DNA of 64,000 nt from Pilatotrama ljubarskyi. Its lineage: Eukaryota; Basidiomycota; Agaricomycetes; Polyporales; Polyporaceae. The position numbers were made by a program, and so were the translations under genes. Under the pieces are notes generated by a model. The model did no database searches, had not been told where the DNA came from, and saw only the letters and a list, made by a program, of their open reading frames with translations. Position 1 is the stretch's first letter. Every line of letters starts with the position of its first letter. The DNA lies in NCBI GenBank assembly GCA_022385805.1, contig MU277738.1:62001-126000 (forward strand). The letters are read 5' to 3'. Shown one piece after another: positions 23,039 to 32,977 of the stretch.

Positions 23039-24421
23039 ATGAAAGCGATGCGGGCTTTTCTGCGGAAGAAGCCGCACAAGCCTGAGGCTAGGAACGAAGG
23101 TGAGCATTGTTAATCCGCTCGAGCGTCGTTATTGAACGATGGTTATCTTTTTCCCTTCGCTTCTCCCCTACCCTCCAAGAGGGTACTCCTTCTGCTACTC
23201 CTGCTCAAGCGTTATTTACAGCACAGTTGCCACTCGAGTTATGGTTCGAGGTATTGGCACACATACGAGGTTCTGCGGAACTTGCTAATATGGCACTTTC
23301 GTGTCGCTCGATGCTGTTCGAGGCTCATCGAATCCTCTACCGCTCTATCTCTCTCTCTGACACCCAGATTCCCCTCTTGTACCGGACCATCTCGACCTCG
23401 TCCTTCCACGCGTCCCTCATACGTCGCCTCGAGTTTATAGGAAGCGAGCAACTGGACATATTTATTCTCGAAACTCTCGCACACACCTTGAATATCCTAC
23501 CTCGTCTAAAATATCTCGCCATTCGTCGCAAATCCGGCCGTCCGACCTATCAGCATCAGTACGGCTACTACAGGACTCTCTTGGCTTTCCGCTCCTCGCG
23601 ACTTTGCGGTTTCAGCACAAATCTCTTCTTGCAATCCTCCCCGCAGGTTATGGAGTTCCTCTCGGCCCATCCGCGCATCACAGTTTTGAACTTGGAGGGG
23701 AGGCGCAATTTTCCCGCTTCGCAATCCGGTTCACTGTTCCTTCCTTCCCTCCGTACCCTTTCTTGCTCCTCAACCTTCCTAAGGACTCTGACGGAGCCAT
23801 CCATGCAAAACGTAGTCCGTCTCCATCTGAGGGAGTACACCCTGGATGATCTTACACAACTAGGACTGCTATCAGGCTCCCGCCTGCGGGCCCTACGTCT
23901 AGGCGTCCTGGAGAAGCGAGACGACGAAAGAACAGCGTGGAGTGTAGGGGAGTTCGCGGGGAGGTTCCCTGGCCTGGAGCTCCTGCAAATGAACATGGAG
24001 AACGTACGCCTGCTTCTTCTGTTATGCAGCTTTATTTGTAACGAGCACGTCGCAGCAACACGGGCCTCTTGCGACGACATACAGTCGCCCGTACCGTATG
24101 ATGAACTGGCCGATCGACTTCCGACGCGGATCGCCCTACACTGAGCCGTCTTCGAGACGGTTTCGAGCTCCGCTCGCGATCATATGGAGCTATCCTCACC
24201 TCCACGATGTCGCAGACGTCGTCACGCGCTCTGCAGCCGATTGGATCCTCTTCCTCGACGGCAGGGCCTTCGAGGTACTCAAGGCATCGTCATCATATCT
24301 GGATCGCATCGTGTACAGTCTTCCGCCTACGTACGTGTCTGCGAAACTCGGTCCGGACCAGTCGTACCTTGTCAGCACGAGATACGTAGAGATGGCCATT
24401 CTCGATGATTTTACAGATTGA
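23039..24421 (+). CDS. F-box protein with degenerate LRR region, copy 1, about 416 residues
   Basis: Exons are 23039-23099, 23180-24003 and 24056-24421. After a basic N-terminus comes an F-box at about residues 35-75 (LPLELWFEVLAHIRGSAELA, then MALSCRSM and LYRSISL), followed by leucine-rich, repeat-like sequence (for example PRITVLNLEG and LRALRLGVLE). F-box proteins link substrates to SCF ubiquitin ligases through Skp1; substrate unknown. It is a paralog of the gene at 29269-30701: the shared order is F-box, SSP(Q/E)-(V/L)-(M/L)-x-F, a leucine-rich middle, then a final exon ending in helix-like sequence. The intron before the last exon is in the same place. Regulation may involve the CACGTG block upstream. 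Confidence 0.8.
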
Positions 24422-24912
24422 ACACGATGTCATGCGTTAAGAGGTCTGCGTATGATACAAGAATTGTTCCGAAGGCTGATATCTCTGTACGAAAGAAGAT
24501 ACGTAAAGGCAACGACAGGAGACAAGAGAACGGAAAGCAAAACGAGCAGGGCCAGAGAAACGCGAACATAGCACATAGCAGGGTACACAGAGCGGAGCAA
24601 GAGCGAAAGGAGGGAGGATAACTTACCTATAGCATCACAAGTCGGCAGGCTCGTGGTAGGATGCAGAGTAACAAGAGGTGCCCTCCGGAGCCCCCAAGAC
24701 AGAGCAGGCAGAGTGCAAGCCTATGCCCAGGGACGACGCTCAGGAGGACCTCTGGGCAACTGAGCTCGTGATCCCGCGTGGCAAGGAGTACGATACCGCA
24801 CGCGCGGTCCGCGCCTTCGGGGATGATGACCCCGCATCAGAGCTTGAACTCGAATCACTGCTCATATGCAGACGGTCAGCGCACGGACAACAACTGTAGA
24901 TGCCAAGGGCAC
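24422..24912. other. convergent intergenic region
   Basis: Lies between the ends of the plus-strand F-box gene and the minus-strand gene at 24913-25870. A-rich; no gene supported. Confidence 0.4.
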
Positions 24913-25870
24913 TCACGTATTCTCGCTCTGACGGCGCGTCTTCGGGCGACGCGGAACCTGTTTGCCCTTCGTGCGCACCATGACGTGGCCAAAGGAGTGG
25001 CACAGAGGAGGCAGAGCATGGTATTCGGAGTCTTCCTCGATAGTGGGCAGGATAGGCCGCCCGCGTGCGGCGGGGCGGGGGCGGCACGTACGGAGCCAGT
25101 AGTCCTTGAACACCATGGCCAGATTGCGCCGCTTTGTGGGGAGGGTCGAACCAAGTGCAGAGAGGGATTGCGAGGAGGCCGAGCCGGCGACCATCGGCGG
25201 TGGTGAGCCTGGCCGTACATCCTCTTCCGGCATTTCTGGGATAATGTCGAGGACCGGGATGACTTCTACAGCCGTGGTGGTCGGAGAAGTAGGCGCGTTC
25301 TCCTTTCCTCGACTAAAGGCTGCATCCATTGAGAAGGTTTCCTCGGACGCGCGCAGACATAGAACCGCGTTCATCCTCCTGAGCGCGGGCCGCTTGGGCA
25401 TGGCGACAGGGTCCGCGGATGCAGCGCTCAGAAGCGCTTTGCGGGACGTCTCGCAATGGAGGCTTACGATGATTGAAGGGCGGATTATGAATGAGATCAT
25501 GCCTATAGCGTCCGTAGAGTATATCGGTGAGAATACGGGAAGCACCGAATGGGAGAGAGGATGCGCACCAAGGTAGAAAGGTTGCGGCCACTTGAGGATG
25601 GCCGGGATCGGAGAGACGCCTAAGGGATATGATAAGCCACCAGAAGTTTGCAGCAATGAGACGGCAGCGACGCTCACCGTCTAGCGTCGATTCAGAGGGA
25701 CGCAACGATGTCCTCCTCGAGTTTTCTGGCCGACGGAATGACCGGATGGCATTCGACCTCCGCAGGGACGGCCTTACTGGAACCATAGACATTTCCGGGG
25801 ATATCGCCGTCGTCTCACGATCCCTTGCTGTGTGAGCAAGTGCATCTTGCGTCGCCGCGTCATCCCTCAT
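24913..25870 (-). CDS. hypothetical protein, paired family member F, about 299 residues
   Basis: Two exons on the minus strand, 25870-25678 and 25619-24913, close on a stop at 24913. The C-terminal half parallels the gene at 12362-13354: an IIPEMPEEDVRP acidic box, KRRNLAMVFKDYWLR basic stretch, GRPILPTIEED and terminal PRRPKTRRQ. Residues 30-65 (RPSLRRSNAIRSFRRPE) and about 125-140 (RPALRRMNAVLCLR) resemble each other, suggesting an internal duplication. A hydrophobic stretch follows the first intron (ISFIIRPSIIVSL), but a further in-frame intron of 66 nt (from gtgcgc to ctatag) could remove part of it. An additional upstream exon near 26049-25950 is possible. Function unknown. Confidence 0.5.
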
Positions 25871-27480
25871 GGAGAGTAAAAGTGTCTCTGTGCACGGGAT
25901 CGATCTTGAGGCCTCATGGGGGGATGAACTAGCAAGGACTTACCGTGATAGAGACGCTGAGCAGCGACGCCGAAGCTCAAAGTACGCCGATTGGCGTCTT
26001 CAGGCGCGGTGAGAATCAACACTAAACCTGGAAGCATGATTGGGATCACTCACTCGTCAGATCCCTGGGGAAGCGGTACTTTCGACGTTGCCCATAGCTA
26101 GCGGTGGAGACAACCGCCTCCGGAAGTACTGATGGCGAATAAGGTCGGAGGGGTATGGGCGCATGGATCGGGAGCCTCATTGCTGCGAATAGAGAGTCAT
26201 TAAGAGTGCTCTCTTCGTTAGGCAGACATGTCGGTTACCTCCAAGCGTTCCAAAAAGTGTCGATGTGGTGGAAGTATCGCGCGAAGGCAGACTCATGGGC
26301 TTTGGGCGATGAAAGAAAAGACGCTTTGTCGTAGCCACGCGGTAGAACGTCGAGAGGATGACTGATGGCTCCAGTCTCAGCCCGGCAGTGAGGATGCTTT
26401 GCAGTGCTTCGGAGGGATTCTCTCGTCAGATAGCGGGAGGATCGGCTCGAGAGTGTGGCCTCTCGCAGGATACGACGATGGTTGTGGTTGGAAAGCAAGA
26501 GCAACACTGAGCGTCTCTGAGATCCGCGGGTTGGCTAAAACATAGGTGGCTAAGGCGAGTGCATGCGCGGTCATGCAAATTGGACCAGTCACGCGTGACA
26601 AGCTCATCCCTCTTTGTGCTCGCCCCCGGTTGAAGAAAACAAAGAGGGAAGGTGTTCGTGTATGCTGTGCCTCCTTCAGCTTGAGCCACTGGACTGCGGT
26701 GCGCGGGAGGTCCCTGGTCCCCGCACGGACGACTGAGTGACATGGGCGCCAGAGGCGGTATGCTGCTGAGCGCCGGCACACTACTACTCGAGTAGTAAGT
26801 TAGGAATCAGGGACTCAGCGAGCATCTCCACATGCAACTACATATAGAGACTCTGTAGGAAGCCGATCTTGTCAGTACGCGCGTCTTTGCGACCTGATAG
26901 GGGTACGCACAGTCTGGCAGTATCTGCGAGATCCGCATTTCAGCTTGCAGTGCGGACGCGCGGCCATGTTAGGCGCTATATTGGTGACCGACTCGTGAGA
27001 TTGCGACGTCTTGCAGGTCAACAACCAGCTTATGTCCTCGAAAAATGCGTGTCATAGCAGAAAAAGAGGATACGTGTTCATGGCAGTCATTCCGAGCTTC
27101 AGGTTCAAGGCATCTCACTAGCGGTCGCCCAGCCTGCCCTGAAGTTGGCTCGTTGGTAGAGAAGTGTCCGACTAAGCGCTCGTCTACCGCCTCGTTCCTA
27201 TACCGCGTCGCGGGTTTACACAAACGGTAGAATCGTTCAGGTCTTCCGCTGAGTCTTCAGAGTGTCCGAGGTGTTTATCGTACAGATTACATGCTGTCAA
27301 ATCATGGAGTGCGAAAGTTGGCGTGGTAGGTAAGTCCTTCATTCCCACAGGCGTTTCGACGTTCGAACTTCGAACTGAAACATCGGCTTTGTCGCTAGTC
27401 CATCCCCCGTCCTCTTTGACGACTCCAAAGCGGACCTGCGCCAAAAAGTGCCCTCTTGCTTCCTAACTCTCCTCTTGAGT
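25871..27480. other. intergenic, no supported gene
   Basis: A possible upstream exon for the preceding minus gene lies near 25950-26040 (followed by gtaagt), otherwise only short random-looking frames. Confidence 0.35.
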
Positions 27481-29025
27481 TCAAGCCTCTGCATCAGAAG
27501 CGATGAATTGGGCGAGACGAAGGCCCGCGATGCTCCCCTTTGCAGCAGTCTTGGCTGGAGTCCCTCGCATAGGCGGCGTCATCCCCTCGTAGCGAGAGAA
27601 AGGGAGGCCCGCGGGCACCCGGAACCAGCTTGCAACACGCTCCAGGCATTCCGGTGACGGATCGGCGTTCTCCAGTAGGAGCGTGTTGCGTGCGAAGGTG
27701 CGCAGGCCAGACTCCCAGGAGAGCCATCCCAGGCCATCGGATAGAAGGCCGGTCGCCATCAAGACCTGCAGCTCCTTATGCAGCGCTGCCGCGCTCTCCG
27801 TCGACATGAGCCTGTAGCGGAGGAAGGCGATTCTTCGCGGCTTCTCGACGTCGTCCTTGTGGTTTCCGCGATGGATCGGCGTGATGGTGAGCACGGTGCC
27901 TGGTTGTTCTGCCGAAACAGCATCGAGAGAGGACGAGAGGGACGTCTCTAGTCCTCGCACCTCGGTCTCAAAAGGCTCCTCATCCAGGTAAATTGCCCAT
28001 TCGTACACTGCCTGAGCCTCCCGGAGGGTTGCGAGCAGTTCGTGCGTGGTGTCGTTCTTCAGGGGAGACGGGCGCCGAAGTTCCCGATAATACTGGAGGC
28101 GCTCGTGGAGGGTGTACGGACGCTTGGGAGTGTCTGCAACGGCGTGTCCGGGATTACCCGTCTCCCCGAGCAGTAAGCTCAAGATGCTTGTTGCGTCGCC
28201 TTCCGTCTCCGCAGCGTCGACTGACTGGATGTCTTCTTCGTTGATACAGAAGGACATATCAGCAACACGCCCGAACGCAGTATCTTGAACGAGGGCCAGC
28301 GTCAACACAACCTCAAGTATGGTTTTGGCAGAATGTTATGCGACTCACCATGTTCATCTGTGTCTTCGTATGGATCGTTGACGCGGTCCTCATCGCGCCC
28401 GTCGCTGTTGGCTGCCGGGAGAGGGCCGAACGAATATGAATGATCCACCGCTGGACTATGGTAAGCCAGATGACCTGCATGCCCAATTTCTATACACTGC
28501 TCACCGAGATTCCGATCGTCATCGAGGCAGGAATCCCACTCGCGCTCTGACGCCAACGACAAGTCTGTGTTGAAGTTCAGGTGAGCCATTGCTACAATCC
28601 TTTGCCCGAGCTTGACTAACCTGCTGTCCACGCGTCGTCGTCTCCAAGGTCACTCCATGATGCCTGCTGGGGTGCTTCGCTGTGGATCGTTTGACGGGGG
28701 CACTCATCGATTGTCAGCTCGGCGTCGGATTGTGATCCTGTCGCTGCAGGAAAGCATCGTAAGTGGTACTGCCGTCAGTCTCATCCCGGATCTCTAGCCA
28801 CATACGTGTGTCATCCTTCTTCACACGTTTAACAGGGCGTGCCTCCTCTGGCTCGTACGGGAGGGGAGCAGCCTGTCGTCTGCACCCGTCCTTTTTCTCG
28901 GTCGTTGAAGTCGAGGGCGACTCAAGCTCGGTACGATTCCGTTTGGCCGGGACAAGCCGCCTCGTAGACCCCAGCGCTGCCGGTGTAGAGCGCAGAACCC
29001 TTCCGGATCGTAGGCACACGGGCAT
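27481..29025 (-). CDS. modular nuclear-type acidic protein, PGPSPL family member G, about 453 residues
   Basis: Exons on the minus strand are 29025-28806, 28743-28621, 28564-28349 and 28283-27481; all three introns are phase 1. Exon 1 carries the bipartite basic signal (KRNR, then KRVKKDDT) immediately before the first intron, exons 2-3 are acidic (LGDDDAW, CLDDDRN), and the motif appears as LRRPSPL near 28060-28080. The C-terminal module contains LREAQAVYEWAIYLDEEP and a region rich in L, E and R ending FIASDAEA; it differs from those of the other members. Same transcription direction as the F-box gene immediately upstream (29269-30701). Function unknown. Confidence 0.7.
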
Positions 29026-29130
29026 CTCGGGTCAGGGCTCGAGGTGCAAAGCGGAAGGCAGGAGGTGGAGGAAACAAACAAAGAGCGCAGACGCGACGCA
29101 GGTTTAGCCACTGGCCACAACCGCGTATGT

Positions 29131-29152
29131 CCACGTGACCGCATCTCATTTC
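29131..29152. promoter_or_regulatory. repeated CACGTG promoter-like block, copy 3 (partial)
   Basis: CCACGTGACCGCATCTCATT matches the second half of copy 1 (11773-11792) with two changes. It lies about 105 bases upstream of the start codon of the minus-strand gene at 29025. Confidence 0.4.
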
Positions 29153-29268
29153 CTGCGCCTGCCGCAGCACAATAGCACCCACTCTTGCCAGCAGCGCTTA
29201 CGACGTAACAAAATACCAAGCAGACCTGGACATACTACTACTGGTAGGTGATGGACATCAGTGTGAAA

Positions 29269-30701
29269 TCACACTCGTTCTACCGAACGATACCACAGCG
29301 CCGTGCGATCGCTCGAGTTCTCGACCAACACCCTATGGACCAGGCTCGTCTGGTCGGGGCTAAGGCTCACACTGGCGACTACTCGAGACCGGTGCCCGTA
29401 CAGTATCTGTCCGACGTATGGGGCCCAGTTCCGCAGGACTTGCAGCGCGGCCCTATCGAGCACCTCGCGTATCGTCTCCGTGTCCTGCTCCTTGGTCCGA
29501 AGGAGTTCCTCGCGGACCATCCACGCTATCGTGAGCGGCGACTGCCTCTTGAACGTGAAAGGCGGCGTCCCTGGTGCGAGGAAATCGATACTGGTCATCT
29601 CCGTCTTAGGCTACGGGGAGCATTTCAGTACGTAGCCACGTATGACTCGATGCATAGTATTCACCGCCCTGAGAACGACCTCTAGATGCTCTAACCGCGA
29701 GAACCGCGCCAAGATGTATTGAAATGGCCACGATCGCTTGCCAGGGAGTCGCCCGAGCTCGCCGACCTGTAGACGACGCAGCTGCTTGCCGAGCGTACTT
29801 GTCACGCATTGGAATTGCTGACAGGTGCAGACAGGCAAAGAGATGTCCGTGAGCGACGGAGGTGGGGCAAGTACATGCAGGTAGAGCGGATTGCATCGAA
29901 GCTTCCTCAGGTTCGGGACAACAACCAACTCTCCAAACTCGGGTTTGTTCTGATCTGCAGTGGTCGAAAGGGCGAGATCCACGATAGTGCTGTTGCGCTG
30001 GATGAAGTGCAACAACTCGGGCGAGCTGCTGAGAGAGGTATGAAACACCTCGAGGGCGGGGAAGCGAGCTTCGAGAAGCCCGTTCTGAATGCAGTCTTGC
30101 ACTAGACGGTGATCGGAGATTATCAGAACCAGGCTCCGGAGATGCGGGATGTTCTTCATGGCCGTAGGGAGGTCCTGCGCGATGGCCCCGCCTGATCCCT
30201 CTCCGACATGAATCTCCAGGGAGCGGATCATGCCGGCGAAACGGCGAGACGTAGCGACGGCCTCACAGAAGGAGAGGATCGACTGGGGGGTCACCACCTT
30301 GACGACGCGGCGAAACAAAACTTCTACAGCGACGCCACGCAAGAAACGGCATGTCAGGGCTACATGGACGAGCTGCGAGCAGTCGTCGATGCATGAGAGT
30401 ATCTCCTCCCATATTTCGACGGGGAGCTCGTTTCCCCGCCGTAAGCTGCCGTCGCAACGGAGTATCTTGTCGACGTCTACGGGAGTGTTGAGTGAGCGTA
30501 GTTAACATGATAAGACCGACGGCATAGCTTTTGGAGAGGAGGCGACTCACCAGAAGTGTTCACCGTACGAGTTTGATAGGGTATGGCCCGGGAACTCCTG
30601 TCGGGGAGCTCAGAGATGAGTTTCCCTGAGCCATTTGGTCCCTCTGCTCTCGACGCGATCCGCGCGGACGTCTGTCTCAGGATACCTGACATATGTTTCA
30701 T
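29269..30701 (-). CDS. F-box protein with degenerate LRR region, copy 2, about 430 residues
   Basis: Exons on the minus strand are 30701-30551, 30476-29665 and 29598-29269. The start at 30701 is the first ATG in the frame; another lies nine bases on. The F-box (LPVEIWEEILSCIDDCSQLV, then VALTCRFLRG) begins about 20 residues into exon 2. Leucine-rich repeat-like strands follow (IRSLEIHV, LRSLVLII, LRRLQVGELG), as in copy 1 at 23039-24421. The donor of the last intron (gtgaat) is weak, so that junction is less sure. Likely an SCF substrate adaptor, by family; target unknown. Its 3' end is 244 bases from the start of the next gene on the same strand. Confidence 0.75.
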
Positions 30702-32110
30702 CGATAACCGGTGCAGTACTAGTGATTTTGCCAGGACTGTGGTTGTCGCGGCCGTCCAAGTTTGCGTAGCGGACGAGGTTCGGGATCGCGTGAGTTTAGT
30801 ACGGTCGCGGTCGCGTTGAGAGCAGAGTCGTCCATATAGCAAGCCCGTGGCATACCCTTGCCAATTGTACAGCCTTCACTGTGTGACTGCATCTGTCAGT
30901 TGAGGAAGAGAACTGTTGCAGGAAGCCGCCATCGTGCTTCTTGAGCGGCAATTTGTATATTTCTGCGTTGCCGTATCCTCCGACTCAGTCGAGACAAGAC
31001 GGCGGAGGTGACACGCTTCATCAAACAGCGCTGAGGACATGACAAGCTATATTAGGTGTTACGGAGAGCATTTGCAGAATCCGTGGCAGAATCGAGGCTC
31101 TGGAGTTGGATATACCCAAACGTGGCAGTCGGAAAGTCGGTACCCAAGTACTCGGCATGCAAGTCGGGCAATACTTAGCGGTCAGCACAACTGCGGCTGT
31201 TGAGGTCCGCATGGAGTAATATCACAGTTCCTTCGAGGTTTCTGGCAGAGTACAGGCCGGCCGCGGAATCGCCAGATGCCCAGTGCACAATTCGCTGGAT
31301 CAAGCCTGCTCATCGAGAGTGGCAGCACAGGCGCCCACTACCCTCCGCGGACCGGCCCGTAACCGGACCAAGTTCGTGCCACCGGTCCTGGCAACTTGGA
31401 CTCGACCTCTTTCCCACAAATTGTGTCTTCTCATCGACCGACGAAGCAATACGACGCGTCGGAGAGCTAAAAGGCCAACCAAGCGGCGATTCAACGAAAA
31501 TTCCCAATGTAGTCGCGTTGCTGGGCTACTTAACCTCCGATGCGATGCAGCCTGAGTAGAACGTCCACGCTCTGCGGATGACCGGCCCCGGTACGCGCGC
31601 ATGCACATTCGGGGAGCCAATACTTATGTCTATGATGCATCGACAGCATGGATGGCTCGCTCTCCGGGGCCAAGAGTTAGTAGTCATAATTGCTGAGAGA
31701 TGGTAAATCTAGTAAGTCTTCATTGTGAGACACATCTCAATCAGTCCCAGGTCATCGCCGCCGCAGACCGGCGAGGGAACGCCGCGGCCTGAGATGCTCC
31801 TAGGAAGATTTCAGCAGGCAAGAAGGAACTTCTTCATGGTCGACTGAGCATGGAAATGTGACAGTTGCCTTGGTATATACACGGCTTTGACAGCAGCTCC
31901 TTGTTTCTGCTCCCACTGTGAAGAAGCTCGCAGAACGGTCCCGCGAACCGTCTGAACCCGCCAGCCCCCTATTCATTGAGGCCTGCAAAGAATGAAACCA
32001 TCTGGTCACTTTGCGGGACAGAACAGTGCGTATACTAGAAACCCACGCGATAGTTTCTTCTCATCACCACCGATCACGGGAGACAGCTCTCGAGGTGTTC
32101 AGTCTACTTA
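30702..32110. other. intergenic flank of the large transposon
   Basis: No supported gene; the plus frame 31200-31559 is isolated. The TA at 32109-32110 is the left flank of the Plavaka-type element. Confidence 0.4.
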
Positions 32111-32138
32111 CTATCATGGACCCAGTGTTTGAACGGGG

Positions 32139-32657
32139 CCCAGTGTTCGAACGTTTCCGCTGTAGCCCTTGCACACCACACCTGATAACCTCTCAAATTT
32201 ACAGGTTGTTTGCTGGGCATCCCATGAACATCCTTGAACAAGAAGGAAGTTTTTTGGGCAAGGGAAGTGGGTGATCTTGAGCGTAAAGGAGTGTCAACTC
32301 GGCTTCATCACACAGTGCTCCTCGGTGCTCTCTGTGCAGAATCGGGCGCTCGCTCTGAAAAAAACAGGAGCATGTCTACGATTGTCCCAGGAGTCCTGTA
32401 CATATTTTTCCGCAACGAAATTCTCCAAGATTCAATGAAGAGTTGAGTGGTGAATGCGTGGGCGATAGAACCGTGACAGGGCCGCCACAGTAGACCATGA
32501 TCGCGTAACTCCGACAGCGGGGCCGGGATGCCGATGCCTAGGACGCCTCCGAGACTCGCGTGCTTTAGAACATGATTCCTGTCGGAGATGCAATCCGGCA
32601 TCCGTCGGCAGTGTGACATAGCGTTACTCACCTTCGGAGAAACGTTCGAACACTGGG
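32139..32657. repeat. inner inverted-repeat pair at the left end of the transposon (519 bp)
   Basis: CCCAGTGTTCGAACGTTTC at 32139-32157 recurs as a perfect 19-bp inverted copy at 32639-32657. The same core forms the outer terminal repeats of the large element. No coding frame or clear target duplication is seen. It may be a small internal-deletion derivative inserted into, or generated at, the end of the larger element. Confidence 0.65.
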
Positions 32658-32977
32658 ACCCGCACAATGTCTGCCCTCTAGATGCCGTCTACCTCTACAT
32701 CAGGAATAGATCACTTTCCCAGGTAGTGATATGTAGTCAATATAGCAGCGGGAGCGTCAGGGAAACCCCCTTTATACATAGCTGTCCATAGCATCAACGG
32801 GGGGCGATGTAGGCATACATAGCTCATTGGAGTGCTGTAAGTTTGCCAATATATATGACACTACCAGCATATACACCCGCCAAAAGCATTCTGGAAGCGT
32901 CATGATGAGATATTCATTGGGTATAGGGACTCGGAGTAGTATGGGCTATGCACGCCACAGGTTTGTACTGATCACAG

